15,084 bases of DNA, taken from contig CAMLHQ010000077.1 of NCBI GenBank assembly GCA_946479785.1, forward strand, positions 1 to 15,084, given 5' to 3'. The notes under the pieces are model-generated. The model made no database searches. It saw nothing but the letters and a program-made list of their open reading frames with translations, and was not told where the DNA came from. Of the stretch, positions 1 to 11,821 are shown one piece after another; within the stretch, counting starts at the first letter, position 1; every line of letters starts with the position of its first letter. This DNA comes from an uncultured Nitrospira sp. GTDB lineage: Bacteria; Nitrospirota; Nitrospiria; Nitrospirales; Nitrospiraceae. The position numbers and the translations under genes are program-made.

Positions 1-54
1 CGCGAGGGCGGCAAGACCGTCGGCTCCGGCGTCGTCACGGAAATTCTGGCGTAA
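1..54 (+). CDS. tuf: Elongation factor Tu, 3' end only (first tuf copy)
   Basis: The last 17 codons and TAA stop of an EF-Tu gene whose start lies left of the window. The readable tail, REGGKTVGSGVVTEILA, is the conserved end of EF-Tu domain 3, which delivers aminoacyl-tRNA to the ribosome as a GTP complex. It is followed by rpmG and tRNA-Trp, a common bacterial order (tuf, rpmG, tRNA-Trp, secE, nusG). A second tuf gene begins at 15031, so the genome carries at least two copies in the same orientation. No terminator is visible in the 47 bases before rpmG, so co-transcription with rpmG is likely. Confidence 0.93.
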   Translation, partial: REGGKTVGSGVVTEILA

Positions 55-101
55 GTCGTGAGAGGCTTAGGCGTAACGGGTAAGGGGACGAGGAGAAAGA
101 G

Positions 102-251
102 ATGCGAGAAATTATCGATTTGGCCTGTACAGCCTGCAAGCAGCGGAACTATTCGACCATGAAGAATAAGAAGAACGACCCGGATCGATTGGAGCGAAAT
201 AAGTTCTGCAAGTTCTGCCGAAAGCACACGCCTCATAAGGAAGTGAAATAA
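102..251 (+). CDS. rpmG: 50S ribosomal protein L33, four-cysteine zinc-ribbon form
   Basis: Small 49-residue protein of the large ribosomal subunit, near the E site. The protein starts [17 protein letters not shown] and ends KHTPHKEVK. Two CxxC pairs are visible, C9/C12 and C36/C39, which form the zinc ribbon of the 'C+' type of L33; zinc-independent paralogues lack these cysteines. The start is supported by AGGAG at 91-95, six bases before the ATG. Length is typical (about 49-55 residues). It sits between tuf and tRNA-Trp in the usual order. Zinc binding itself is inferred from the cysteines. Confidence 0.95.
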   Translation: MREIIDLACTACKQRNYSTMKNKKNDPDRLERNKFCKFCRKHTPHKEVK

Positions 252-265
252 CGGGCTGTGGTGTG

Positions 266-308
266 AGTGCTGAGGAAGGGTGTAGATAGCTGTCTCGGAC
301 TCAGCACT
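266..308 (+). other. Inverted repeat between rpmG and tRNA-Trp
   Basis: A perfect 9-base inverted repeat: AGTGCTGAG at 266-274 and CTCAGCACT at 300-308, with a 25-base loop. It starts 14 bases after the rpmG stop and ends 20 bases before the tRNA. There is no T-run after it, so it does not look like an intrinsic terminator. A role in processing the tRNA out of the tuf-rpmG transcript is possible but is inference only. Confidence 0.4.
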
Positions 309-328
309 GGGCGCCCGGCGCTGAGCGA

Positions 329-403
329 AGGGGCATGGTGTTAATGGCAGCACATCGGTCTCCAAAACCGAGAGTCTGGGTTCAAATCCTAGTGCCCCTG
401 CCA
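329..403 (+). tRNA. trnW: tRNA-Trp (anticodon CCA)
   Basis: A complete cloverleaf can be drawn. The acceptor stem is AGGGGCA (329-335) with TGCCCCT (393-399), the discriminator is G400, and CCA is encoded at 401-403. The D stem is GTGT/GCAC (338-341/350-353). The anticodon stem is TCGGT/ACCGA (355-359/367-371) with loop CTCCAAA, which gives anticodon CCA at 362-364. The variable loop has 4 bases. The T stem is CTGGG/CCTAG (376-380/388-392) with loop TTCAAAT. Discriminator G and anticodon CCA are tryptophan identity elements in bacteria. A tRNA-Trp just before secE-nusG is a widespread arrangement. No promoter of its own is evident, so it is probably cut from a tuf-rpmG-tRNA-secE transcript. 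Confidence 0.97.
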
Positions 404-534
404 AACCCCTACTTGCATGAGCAGGAGGGCTATCTGAGGGAGTTCTAGGAAGCTGGTTTGACCGTGAAGCTATGAGTTTTTGAATTGTGGCCTGCGTATG
501 AGTTAGCGGGAAGCGTGGGGGAGCAAAGAGGGCG

Positions 535-729
535 ATGTTCAAAGGGATGATTGATACGGTCAGGGAGTTTCTCCGTGATGTACGGGCAGAACTCAAAAAG
601 GTGTCCTTTCCGACGCGTGCCGAGACAGTCGGGTCCACCACCGTCGTAATCGTGTTTTGCGTACTTATGTCGATTTATCTCTCGGTGATCGACTCGTTCT
701 TGTCGTGGCTGGTGGGGAAGATCCTGTGA
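535..729 (+). CDS. secE: Preprotein translocase subunit SecE
   Basis: 64-residue single-span SecE, which clamps SecY in the SecYEG channel of the cytoplasmic membrane. The N-terminal amphipathic helix (about residues 4-20) leads into the family motif ELKKVSFPTR (19-28). One hydrophobic membrane segment follows at about 34-60. Length fits the short single-helix form common outside enterobacteria, where E. coli SecE has three spans. The ATG at 535 has purine-rich sequence before it: GGAG at 520-523, 11 bases away, and GAGGG at 528-532, only two bases away. Initiation strength is therefore uncertain. Its TGA stop overlaps a possible GTG start of nusG. The 131 bases between the tRNA and secE hold only a weak imperfect hairpin (408-425) and no convincing promoter. 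Confidence 0.95.
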   Translation: MFKGMIDTVREFLRDVRAELKKVSFPTRAETVGSTTVVIVFCVLMSIYLSVIDSFLSWLVGKIL

Positions 730-764
730 GCGAAAGTATTTCAACCAACGATCCGAGGGTAGGC

Positions 765-1301
765 ATGGGAAAAAACTGGTACGTCATTCATACCTACGCG
801 GGCTTCGAAGGGCGTGTGAAGACCAGCCTGCTCGAACGGGCAAACCAGATGGCACTGACGGAAAAACTGGGACAGGTTTTGGTACCGACAGAAGACGTCA
901 TTGAGATTAAGGACGGCAAACGGCGTACCTCACGGCGAAAATTTTTCCCAGGCTATGTCTTGGTCGAACTGGAAACTCCAGTGGCCGATGAAACTTTGCA
1001 AATGATCAAGGAGACGCCCAAGGTCACCGGATTTGTCGGTGGAGGGGCGCAGCCGACTCCCTTGACCAATGAAGAAGTCGCGGAGTTGCTCAAGCAAGTT
1101 GATGCAGGCAACGCCGGTCCCCGGGAACAGGTCAAATTCATCAAAACCGACAACGTCCGTATCGTCGATGGGCCGTTTCTTGGTTTCAACGGCGTCGTGG
1201 ACGAGGTAGATCAGGATCACAACCGTCTAAAGGTCATGGTCAGCATCTTCGGCCGCTCCACACCGGTCGAGCTCGGATTCTTGCAAGTGGAACGGATATA
1301 G
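765..1301 (+). CDS. nusG: Transcription termination/antitermination factor NusG
   Basis: 178-residue NusG. It binds the beta' clamp of RNA polymerase through its N-terminal NGN domain and binds Rho or ribosomal protein S10 through its C-terminal KOW domain. The NGN domain starts at NWYVIHTYAGFEGRV (residues 4-18), with FFPGYVLVE at 60-68 and TPKVTGFVGG at 84-93. The KOW domain covers about 129-175, with VRIVDGPFLGFNG at 131-143. I chose ATG 765 because GAGGG lies six bases upstream (755-759) and the length fits. An in-frame GTG at 726 overlaps the secE stop as GTGA and would add 13 residues; E. coli NusG has about eight residues before its WYV, so this start is not excluded. Confidence 0.95.
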   Translation: MGKNWYVIHTYAGFEGRVKTSLLERANQMALTEKLGQVLVPTEDVIEIKDGKRRTSRRKFFPGYVLVELETPVADETLQMIKETPKVTGFVGGGAQPTPLTNEEVAELLKQVDAGNAGPREQVKFIKTDNVRIVDGPFLGFNGVVDEVDQDHNRLKVMVSIFGRSTPVELGFLQVERI

Positions 1302-1336
1302 AAATTGGCAATGTTGTAATGTGAGATGAAAAGACG

Positions 1337-1369
1337 GTTGAGAATCGCCACTTAACACCAGGATTCAAC
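1337..1369 (+). promoter_or_regulatory. Candidate hairpin in the rplK leader
   Basis: In the 85-base nusG-rplK gap, GTTGA (1337-1341) can pair with TCAAC (1365-1369) and ATC (1344-1346) with GAT (1362-1364). This leaves a two-base GA bulge on one side and a 15-base loop. The L11-L1 mRNA leader is where ribosomal protein L1 represses its own synthesis in E. coli, on an asymmetric-bulge stem. This hairpin lies in the right place but I cannot match the L1 site consensus base by base. The Shine-Dalgarno of rplK (AGAGGGG, 1374-1380) starts five bases later. Confidence 0.25.
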
Positions 1370-1386
1370 GTTCAGAGGGGTAGCGC

Positions 1387-1812
1387 ATGGCAAAGGAAGT
1401 ATCGGCCCAAATTAAGTTACAAATTCCAGCAGGCAAGGCAAATCCCGCTCCTCCGGTTGGCCCTTCGTTGGGACAGCACGGTGTGAACATCATGGAATTC
1501 TGCAAGCAGTTCAACGCCAAGACCCAAAAGGAAGGTGACAGCATTATTCCCGTGATCATCACGGTCTATAAGGACCGGTCATTCACGTTCATCATGAAGA
1601 CTCCTCCGGCTTCCGACTTGCTGAAGAAGGCGGCCGGCATCATCAAGGGGTCCGGCGTGCCGCAGAAGGATAAGGTCGGCAAGATTACGAGGAAGCAGTT
1701 GACGGAGATCGCTCAAAAAAAGATGGCCGATTTGAATGCCGCTGATTTGGAAGGAGCAGTCAAGATCATCGAAGGAACTGCCCGCAGCATGGGAGTTGTT
1801 GTCCAGGGTTAA
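1387..1812 (+). CDS. rplK: 50S ribosomal protein L11
   Basis: 141-residue L11, part of the GTPase-associated centre of the large subunit, where it binds 23S rRNA and contacts EF-G. The N-terminal domain shows the proline- and glycine-rich core [20 protein letters not shown] (residues 14-33), the region tied to thiostrepton binding and RelA activation. The C-terminal RNA-binding domain includes [14 protein letters not shown] and ends with [12 protein letters not shown]. Length is the family standard (141-142). The start is supported by AGAGGGG at 1374-1380, six bases before the ATG. It is followed 28 bases later by rplA, as in the usual L11 operon. Confidence 0.98.
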   Translation: MAKEVSAQIKLQIPAGKANPAPPVGPSLGQHGVNIMEFCKQFNAKTQKEGDSIIPVIITVYKDRSFTFIMKTPPASDLLKKAAGIIKGSGVPQKDKVGKITRKQLTEIAQKKMADLNAADLEGAVKIIEGTARSMGVVVQG

Positions 1813-1840
1813 TGAGTGGAGAGATGAAGGAGTCGTAGGT

Positions 1841-2533
1841 ATGGGAAAGAAGATGAAAGCTGCATTGGAGAAGATGGAACCCCGCCAGTACGCGCTCCGC
1901 GAGGCCGTCGCGTTGGTCAAGGGGACGGCATATGCGAAGTTCGATGAGTCGGTCGATCTGGCAATCCGGCTCGGTGTCGATCCGAAGCGCTCGGATCAAA
2001 TGGTGCGTGGAATGACGTCGTTGCCTCACGGCACCGGTAAGAAACTACGCGTGCTCGTATTTGCCAAGGGCGAGAAGGAGCAGGAGGCGCGTCAGGCCGG
2101 CGCCGATTTTGTGGGGTCCGATGATCTCATGGAAAAGATCAAGGGCGGTTGGATGGATTTCGATTGCGCGATCGCGACGCCGGATTTGATGGCGTCGGTT
2201 GGTAAGCTCGGAAAACAACTAGGTCCCCGCGGACTCATGCCAAATCCGAAAACCGGCACGGTGACGTTTGAGGTCGGCAAAGCCGTGGCGGAGATCCGTA
2301 AGGGCCGCGTTGAGTACAAGGTGGAGAAGGCCGGCATTGTGCAAGTGCCGGTTGGTAAAGTGTCGTTTCAGGCCGATCAACTCTACGACAACGCGTCGGC
2401 CGTGCTAGAGGCCGTGGTCAAGGCCAAGCCGGCGTCTTGCAAGGGGCGCTACCTCAAGAGCGTGATCATTTCGAGCACGATGGGAATTGGTGTCAGGTTG
2501 GATGCCATCGCGCTGGCGAAGCAGTGGAGCTGA
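1841..2533 (+). CDS. rplA: 50S ribosomal protein L1
   Basis: 230-residue L1, which forms the mobile L1 stalk at the E site and in many bacteria represses translation of its own rplK-rplA mRNA. Recognisable blocks are [20 protein letters not shown], then [14 protein letters not shown], then the RNA-binding [10 protein letters not shown] at residues 127-136. The C-terminal domain I part ends near [13 protein letters not shown] chose ATG 1841: AAGGAG at 1827-1832 lies eight bases upstream and the length matches the family (about 229-235). An in-frame start at 1736 would lie inside rplK and is not credible. Confidence 0.98.
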   Translation: MGKKMKAALEKMEPRQYALREAVALVKGTAYAKFDESVDLAIRLGVDPKRSDQMVRGMTSLPHGTGKKLRVLVFAKGEKEQEARQAGADFVGSDDLMEKIKGGWMDFDCAIATPDLMASVGKLGKQLGPRGLMPNPKTGTVTFEVGKAVAEIRKGRVEYKVEKAGIVQVPVGKVSFQADQLYDNASAVLEAVVKAKPASCKGRYLKSVIISSTMGIGVRLDAIALAKQWS

Positions 2534-2543
2534 TGTTGTGAGC

Positions 2544-2581
2544 GGGTCTGGCTCATTGAAAGGGTAGATGATCAGTGACCC
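2544..2581 (+). promoter_or_regulatory. Candidate rplJ leader stem-loop
   Basis: In the 69-base rplA-rplJ gap, GGGTC (2544-2548) pairs with GACCC (2577-2581) and TCAT (2553-2556) with ATGA (2568-2571). An asymmetric internal loop separates the two stems and includes a GA-rich side. In E. coli and many other bacteria, the L10-L12 complex binds a kink-turn-containing leader upstream of rplJ and represses translation. This candidate is shorter than the described leaders, and I cannot prove a kink-turn. The rplJ Shine-Dalgarno (GGGGAG, 2592-2597) follows ten bases later, so a bound protein could block it. Confidence 0.3.
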
Positions 2582-2602
2582 AGTTCGGGAGGGGGAGTTG
2601 AG

Positions 2603-3538
2603 ATGAAGAAGGAAGAGAAATCCACAGCGGTTGCGGAATTGACGGAAAAGTTCGGCCGTGCGCGTTTGGCGATCGTCACGGAATGTGCCGGGCTTTCGGT
2701 CAATCAGGTTACGGAGTTGCGTAAGCAGTTGCGCGGAGCCAAGGCCGAATACAAGGTCGTCAAGAACACGTTGGCAATCAGAGCAGCCGAAGGGACGACG
2801 CTTGCCGGGTTGAAGACGCATCTGAAAGGCCCGACGGGCGTGGTGATCGGCTATGACGATCCGGTGTTGCCGACCAAGATCCTCAAGGATTTTATCGCGG
2901 CAGAAAAGCGCGAGGAAAAGATCCGGATCACCCTCGGTGTATTGGAAGGTAAGGTGGTGCAGCCTGCGGAGTTGGCGGCCGTCGCCAAACTTCCGAAGAA
3001 AGAAGTGTTGATCGCAATGCTGCTGTCGGCCATGCAGGGGCCGATCCGCGGCGTGGTCTATACGTTGAATGCGGTATTGACGAAGTTTGTGAGAGTCATC
3101 GCAGCCATTCAGGATAAACGGAAAGGAGAAGGGGACATGTCAGCAACAGCAACGAAGTTGTCGCAAGAGGAGTTGATCAAAGCCATTGAAAGCATGAGCG
3201 TGCTCGATTTGGCTGAGTTGGTGAAGGGCTTGGAGACCCGCTTCGGCGTGACGGCCGCTGCTCCGGTCGCCGTTGCCGCGGCGCCTGCCGCTGGGGGAGC
3301 CGCTACCGCTCCGGCCGAAGAGAAGACCGCGTTCGATGTCATCCTGGCGTCCGCGGCGGCCGACAAGAAGATCCAGGTCATCAAAGTCGTGCGCGAACTC
3401 ACGAGCCTTGGCCTCAAGGAAGCCAAGGATCTCGTGGAAGGGGCCCCGAAGCCGGTCAAGACGGGTGCGACGAAGGAAGAAGCCGACACCATGAAGAAGA
3501 AGCTCGAAGAGAGCGGCGCGAAAGTCGAGATCAAGTAA
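2603..3538 (+). CDS. rplJ: Ribosomal protein L10, running in frame without stop into L7/L12
   Basis: The frame opens with a normal L10, the protein that anchors the L12 dimers of the ribosomal stalk to 23S rRNA. Its N-terminal domain shows [21 protein letters not shown] and [19 protein letters not shown]. Its C-terminal helix, which carries L12, covers about 150-175 ([17 protein letters not shown]). L10 normally stops here, at about 165-180 residues. Instead the frame continues through K-G-E-G-D, with D as residue 178, and reads the whole of L7/L12 from residue 179 to 311. No stop occurs between the two genes. Start: GGGGAG at 2592-2597, five bases before the ATG. Separate internal initiation of rplL at 3137 is strongly supported, so both a fusion and free L12 are expected. 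Loss of the rplJ stop by sequence error is the main alternative. Confidence 0.9.
   Translation: MKKEEKSTAVAELTEKFGRARLAIVTECAGLSVNQVTELRKQLRGAKAEYKVVKNTLAIRAAEGTTLAGLKTHLKGPTGVVIGYDDPVLPTKILKDFIAAEKREEKIRITLGVLEGKVVQPAELAAVAKLPKKEVLIAMLLSAMQGPIRGVVYTLNAVLTKFVRVIAAIQDKRKGEGDMSATATKLSQEELIKAIESMSVLDLAELVKGLETRFGVTAAAPVAVAAAPAAGGAATAPAEEKTAFDVILASAAADKKIQVIKVVRELTSLGLKEAKDLVEGAPKPVKTGATKEEADTMKKKLEESGAKVEIK
3122..3128 (+). promoter_or_regulatory. Ribosome binding site for rplL inside the rplJ frame
   Basis: AAAGGAG lies eight bases upstream of the rplL ATG at 3137. It is a good match to the anti-Shine-Dalgarno sequence at good spacing. It sits within codons of the continuous rplJ-rplL frame (reading K-G-E). 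Its presence argues that L12 is also made on its own, as expected for a protein needed in several copies per ribosome. Confidence 0.8.
3137..3538 (+). CDS. rplL: 50S ribosomal protein L7/L12 (internal start in the rplJ frame)
   Basis: 133-residue L12, the multi-copy stalk protein that recruits and stimulates EF-G, EF-Tu and IF2. The N-terminal dimerisation and L10-binding domain (about 1-37) includes [21 protein letters not shown] flexible hinge rich in Ala and Pro follows (about 38-63). The C-terminal factor-binding domain starts near EKTAFDVIL and contains [20 protein letters not shown] and [11 protein letters not shown]. Length is slightly above the usual 120-130. The ATG has a strong Shine-Dalgarno at 3122-3128. 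It shares its reading frame with rplJ, with no stop in between. The protein itself looks fully normal, so the fusion has not degraded it. Confidence 0.93.
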   Translation: MSATATKLSQEELIKAIESMSVLDLAELVKGLETRFGVTAAAPVAVAAAPAAGGAATAPAEEKTAFDVILASAAADKKIQVIKVVRELTSLGLKEAKDLVEGAPKPVKTGATKEEADTMKKKLEESGAKVEIK

Positions 3539-3559
3539 GCTCGGCCCGTTCAGCATCTG

Positions 3560-3586
3560 TGGGCGCCTGCGGTGCGCGGGTGCCCA
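3560..3586 (+). promoter_or_regulatory. Strong hairpin between rplL and rpoB (attenuator or processing-site candidate)
   Basis: Bases 3560-3571 pair with 3575-3586 in a continuous 12-bp stem closed by a GTG triloop. Ten pairs are Watson-Crick and two are G-U (3565/3581 and 3568/3578). It occupies the centre of the 79-base rplL-rpoB gap. No T-run follows; the next bases are AGCCCAACC. It is therefore not a full intrinsic terminator. In E. coli the same gap holds a partial terminator and an RNase III cleavage site that lower rpoBC expression relative to rplJL. A similar job here is inference from position. Confidence 0.65.
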
Positions 3587-3617
3587 AGCCCAACCATATG
3601 GAGTGGAGGACTGCGGA

Positions 3618-6600
3618 ATGCCCGAAACGACTCTACAAGAGTTCGTCGAACGGAAGGATTTTTCTCGTATTCGTACGAGCATCGACATTCCGGATCTGAT
3701 CGAGATCCAGAAGCGCTCATACGAGGAATTCCTTCAGTTTGAAGTCGAGCCGGAACGACGGAAGGATCACGGACTGCAAGCGGCCCTGGCCAGCGTCTTT
3801 CCGATTCCGGACTACAACAACACGGCTATCTTGGAGTTTACGAGTTATACCTTGGGGGCACCAAAGTACGACGAGCGGGAATGCCTTGAGCAGGGCATGA
3901 CCTTCGCGGTGCCGCTCAAGCTGCGCGTGCGGCTGGTCGTATTCGACAAGGAAGACAAGGGGCCGAAGAAAAAAGTGCTCGACGTACGCGAGCAGGAGGT
4001 TTACGTCGGCGAATTGCCGCTGATGACCGAACGTGGAACCTTCATCGTCAATGGAACGGAACGTGTCGTGGTGAGCCAATTGCATCGTTCGCCCGGCGCC
4101 TCGTTCACGCACGACAAGGGCCGGACTCATGCCAGCGGCAAGGTGCTATACAGCGCACGCATCATTCCCTATCGGGGCTCCTGGCTGGATTTTGAATTCG
4201 ATGCTCGCGACATTCTGTACGTCCGCATCGACCGCCGCCGGAAAATGCCTGCGACGATTCTGCTCAAGGCGTTCGGCTTTTCGAGCGACGACTTGCTGAA
4301 GATGTACTACCCCGTGGAGGAAATCCGCGTGGCCAAGGGCAAGTTGATGCGCAAGCTCGATCCTGAAATTCATCAAGGCATGCGCTGCACAACGGAAGTC
4401 GTCGACAAGGGCGGCAAAGAACCGCTCGTACGTGAAGGTGCCAAGCTGACCAAGGGGATCATCGCCAAGCTGAAAGCGGCCGGCGTGAAGGAGATTCCGG
4501 TTTCACCGAATGAATTGGTCGGTCGGGCGGTGTTGAGCGAAGTGGTCGATGCCAAGAAGAACAAGCTGGCCGAGAAAAATCAGCGCCTCACCGCCGAGAT
4601 CATCGAAAAAATTATCGAGACGGAGATCGAAGAATTAAAGGTAATCTTCTTTGATGCGGCAACATCTACGCCGGTCATTCTCGATACGTTGGAAATGGAA
4701 CGCACTGGCTCGAAGGAAGAAGCGATGGTCGAGATCTATCGTCGCCTGCGGCCGGGGGAGACTCCGTCAGTGGAAACCGCCCGGGCACTTTTTGACAATT
4801 TGTTTCTGAATTCCAAGCGGTACGATCTCTCGCCGGTTGGGCGATTGAAGTTGAACAAAAAGTTGATTCTCGATTTGCCGTTGGAGCAACGAACGCTGAC
4901 CTCGCAAGATATCGTCGAGGTGATCCGTTATCTCGTCAACCTCAAGATGGGGAAGGGCGAAATCGATGACATCGATCACTTGGGCAATCGCCGGGTCCGA
5001 TCGGTCGGCGAGTTACTGGAGAACCAGTTCCGGCTCGGTCTTGTGCGCATGGAGCGAAGCATCAAGGAACGCATGAATCTCCTGGACATGGAGACCGTGC
5101 TACCTCACGACTTGATCAATGCGAAGCCGGTGGTGGCTGCCGTGAAAGAATTTTTCAGCAGCAGCCAGCTGTCGCAATTCATGGATCAGACGAATCCGCT
5201 GGCCGAAATTACCCACAAGCGGCGTCTCTCGGCGCTCGGTCCGGGCGGTCTGACAAGAGAACGCGCCGGCTTCGAGGTCCGCGACGTGCATCCGTCCCAT
5301 TATAGTCGTATCTGTCCGATCGAAACACCTGAAGGTCCGAACATCGGATTGATTACGTCGTTGGCGACCTATGCCCGTATCAACGAGTTCGGATTCATCG
5401 AAGCTCCCTATCGCCGGGTCGAAAAGGGCCGGGTGACGGATCAGATCGAGTTTCTGTCCGCGATCGAGGGAGACAAGTTTCTCATCGCCCAAGCCAACTC
5501 GAAAGTAGACGGTTCCGGCCGGTTGGTATCGGAAACGGTGTCGGCACGATCCGGTGGTGATTTCGTCACGATCACTCCCGACAAAGTTGAATACATGGAC
5601 GTGTCGCCCAAACAGGTGGTCAGCGTGGCAACGGCCTTGGTGCCGTTCCTTGAACACGACGACGCGAACCGCGCCTTGATGGGATCGAACATGCAGCGGC
5701 AAGCCGTCCCGCTTCTTAAGTCCGAAGCGCCACTCGTCGGCACCGGCATGGAAGCGGTGGTGGCGCGCGATTCCGGTTACGTGGTGCAGGCGAAGCGCTC
5801 TGGGGTGGTCGAAAGCGTGGATGCCACTCGGATCGTCGTCCGTTCCGATACCAAAGAGGGCCGCAAGCGAAACGATACCGGTTTGGATGTCTACGATCTG
5901 ATCAAGTTCCAGCGTTCTAATCAAAATACCTGCATCACCCAGACGCCGGTCGTCCGTATCGGGCAGCCGGTGAAGAAAGGGCAGGTGCTCGCTGACGGAC
6001 CGGCTATCGATCAAGGCGAATTAGCGCTCGGAAAAAATGTGCTCGTCGCGTTCATGCCTTGGGGTGGGTACAACTTCGAAGACGCGATTCTTCTGAGCGA
6101 AAAACTCGTTCGAGAAGATGCATTCACGTCAATCCACATCGAGGAATTCGAAGTGGAAGCGCGAGACACCAAGCTCGGCAAGGAAGACATCACGCGCGAC
6201 ATCCCCAATGTCGGAGAAGAGGCGCTGCGCAACCTCGATGAGAGCGGCATCATCCGCATCGGTGCGGAAGTGAAGCCGGGCGATATTCTGGTCGGCAAGG
6301 TGACGCCCAAGGGCGAAACGCAGCTGACACCGGAAGAGAAACTGTTGCGGGCGATTTTTGGCGAGAAGGCCGGTGACGTGAAGGACACGTCCTTGACGGT
6401 GCCGCCGGGCGTCGAAGGGATCGTCGTTGACGTGAAGATCTTCTCACGGAAGGGACTCGACAAGGATGAGCGGTCCAAGAGCATCGAAAGCGAAGACACG
6501 ATGCGCCTCCAACGTGACCATCACGAAGAGTTGCGCATCATCGACGAGGAAAAAACCAAGAAGGTTCGGAAGCTGCTGTTGGGCAAGGTGGTCGGGCGCG

Positions 6601-7574
6601 ATTTGATGGACCCCGAAAGCGGCGACGTTATTCTAAAGAAGAAGGGCAAACTGACGGCTGAGATCCTCAAGCGGCTGTCCGATGAGTCCGTGCGCTACAT
6701 CATTCTCAGCGATCCCGATGAGCAAAAAGAGCTGGAGGACGTGGAGCGCCGGGCCAAAGAGCAGGTTGAGATTCTTCAGACTCTTTACGACGAGAAAGTC
6801 GGGCGGTTGAAGCGCGGCGATGAATTGCCGCCGGGCGTCATCAAGCTCGTCAAGGTTTACATCTCGATGAAGCGCAAGATTCAAGTCGGCGACAAAATGG
6901 CCGGCCGGCACGGCAACAAGGGTGTGGTTTCTCGCGTGTTGCCGGAAGAAGATATGCCGTATCTTCCGGACGGGACGCCGGTGGAGATTGTACTGAATCC
7001 GCTCGGTGTGCCCTCGCGTATGAATGTCGGGCAGATTTTGGAAACGCACCTCGGGTGGGCGGCGAAGGCGCTCGGGATCAAGGTCGCGAGTCCGGTATTC
7101 GACGGCGCCTCGGAAAAAGAAATCAAAGACCTGTTGAAAAAGGGGAAGCTACCCACCAGTGGCCAATCGGTGCTCATGGATGGCCGAACCGGTGAAGCAT
7201 TCGGTAGTCCGGTGACGGTGGGCTACATGTATGTGCTGAAGCTCCACCATTTGGTGGACGACAAGATCCACGCCCGTTCGATCGGACCATACTCGCTCGT
7301 GACACAGCAGCCGTTGGGCGGCAAGGCCCAGTTCGGTGGCCAGCGGTTGGGGGAAATGGAAGTCTGGGCGTTGCAAGCGTACGGAGCTGCCTCCACGTTG
7401 CAAGAGTTCTTGACAGTGAAATCCGACGACGTGCCGGGTCGATCACGGATGTATGAAGCGATTGTGAAGGGCGAACCATTTTTGGAGCCTGGATTGCCCG
7501 AGTCGTTCAACGTCTTGGTCAAAGAGCTGCAAAGTTTGGGGCTAGACGTCGAGTTGGTCAAGTCGCAAGACTAA
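3618..7574 (+). CDS. rpoB: DNA-directed RNA polymerase subunit beta
   Basis: 1318-residue beta subunit of RNA polymerase. It forms one jaw of the clamp and half of the active-site channel. The N-terminal protrusion starts near [20 protein letters not shown]. The rifampicin-pocket segment [20 protein letters not shown] lies at about 517-536, followed by the fork region [32 protein letters not shown] at 1091-1102 holds the catalytic-site lysines K1093 and K1101, matching E. coli K1065 and K1073. The C-terminal anchor includes [21 protein letters not shown] chose ATG 3618: GGAGG at 3605-3609 is eight bases upstream. An in-frame GTG at 3603 has no usable ribosome binding site. It is 43 bases ahead of rpoC, its partner. 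Length is slightly below E. coli (1342). Confidence 0.98.
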   Translation: MPETTLQEFVERKDFSRIRTSIDIPDLIEIQKRSYEEFLQFEVEPERRKDHGLQAALASVFPIPDYNNTAILEFTSYTLGAPKYDERECLEQGMTFAVPLKLRVRLVVFDKEDKGPKKKVLDVREQEVYVGELPLMTERGTFIVNGTERVVVSQLHRSPGASFTHDKGRTHASGKVLYSARIIPYRGSWLDFEFDARDILYVRIDRRRKMPATILLKAFGFSSDDLLKMYYPVEEIRVAKGKLMRKLDPEIHQGMRCTTEVVDKGGKEPLVREGAKLTKGIIAKLKAAGVKEIPVSPNELVGRAVLSEVVDAKKNKLAEKNQRLTAEIIEKIIETEIEELKVIFFDAATSTPVILDTLEMERTGSKEEAMVEIYRRLRPGETPSVETARALFDNLFLNSKRYDLSPVGRLKLNKKLILDLPLEQRTLTSQDIVEVIRYLVNLKMGKGEIDDIDHLGNRRVRSVGELLENQFRLGLVRMERSIKERMNLLDMETVLPHDLINAKPVVAAVKEFFSSSQLSQFMDQTNPLAEITHKRRLSALGPGGLTRERAGFEVRDVHPSHYSRICPIETPEGPNIGLITSLATYARINEFGFIEAPYRRVEKGRVTDQIEFLSAIEGDKFLIAQANSKVDGSGRLVSETVSARSGGDFVTITPDKVEYMDVSPKQVVSVATALVPFLEHDDANRALMGSNMQRQAVPLLKSEAPLVGTGMEAVVARDSGYVVQAKRSGVVESVDATRIVVRSDTKEGRKRNDTGLDVYDLIKFQRSNQNTCITQTPVVRIGQPVKKGQVLADGPAIDQGELALGKNVLVAFMPWGGYNFEDAILLSEKLVREDAFTSIHIEEFEVEARDTKLGKEDITRDIPNVGEEALRNLDESGIIRIGAEVKPGDILVGKVTPKGETQLTPEEKLLRAIFGEKAGDVKDTSLTVPPGVEGIVVDVKIFSRKGLDKDERSKSIESEDTMRLQRDHHEELRIIDEEKTKKVRKLLLGKVVGRDLMDPESGDVILKKKGKLTAEILKRLSDESVRYIILSDPDEQKELEDVERRAKEQVEILQTLYDEKVGRLKRGDELPPGVIKLVKVYISMKRKIQVGDKMAGRHGNKGVVSRVLPEEDMPYLPDGTPVEIVLNPLGVPSRMNVGQILETHLGWAAKALGIKVASPVFDGASEKEIKDLLKKGKLPTSGQSVLMDGRTGEAFGSPVTVGYMYVLKLHHLVDDKIHARSIGPYSLVTQQPLGGKAQFGGQRLGEMEVWALQAYGAASTLQEFLTVKSDDVPGRSRMYEAIVKGEPFLEPGLPESFNVLVKELQSLGLDVELVKSQD

Positions 7575-7582
7575 CTACTTGA

Positions 7583-7610
7583 GCCGGCTGCGGCCGGTAT
7601 CAGAGGAGGT
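7583..7610 (+). promoter_or_regulatory. UNCG-type hairpin plus perfect Shine-Dalgarno of rpoC
   Basis: In the 43-base rpoB-rpoC gap, CCGGC (7584-7588) pairs with GCCGG (7593-7597) around the loop TGCG, with an outer G-U pair (7583/7598). A UGCG loop closed by C-G belongs to the extra-stable UNCG tetraloop family. Five bases later AGGAGGT (7604-7610) fully matches the Shine-Dalgarno consensus, seven bases before the TTG at 7618. The hairpin could keep the site unpaired or slow mRNA decay; that role is inference. Confidence 0.6.
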
Positions 7611-7617
7611 CATTACC

Positions 7618-11799
<4,182 letters not shown>

Positions 11800-11821
11800 A
11801 CACTGCTGGTTTGAGCGTCGC

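Noticed and set aside
309..319. GGGCGCCCGGC occurs here and again at 11829-11839 in the str promoter spacer
   Set aside because: An 11-base match is expected many times by chance between positions of a 15-kb window of this composition. Nothing promoter-like surrounds the first copy.
408..425. Imperfect hairpin just after the tRNA as a terminator
   Set aside because: The stem has a mismatch and few pairs, and no T-run follows.
458..486. TTGACC with 17-base spacing to TGAATT upstream of secE as a promoter
   Set aside because: The -10 element matches the consensus at only three of six positions. The gene is likely served by read-through from tuf-rpmG-tRNA.
445..744. 99-codon open frame on the - strand over the tRNA-secE gap and secE
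   Set aside because: It overlaps real secE antisense, shows no family motifs and has low-complexity basic composition. I treat it as a shadow.
3103..3117. Programmed -1 frameshift that would end L10 at TAA 3115-3117
   Set aside because: There is no slippery heptamer in the preceding codons, and the frame-0 sequence remains L10-like past this point.
5100..6014. Long open frame on the - strand (304 codons) opposite rpoB
   Set aside because: It lies entirely antisense to a strongly conserved gene. GC-rich codon use on one strand commonly leaves long stop-free frames on the other, and I recognise no protein family in it.
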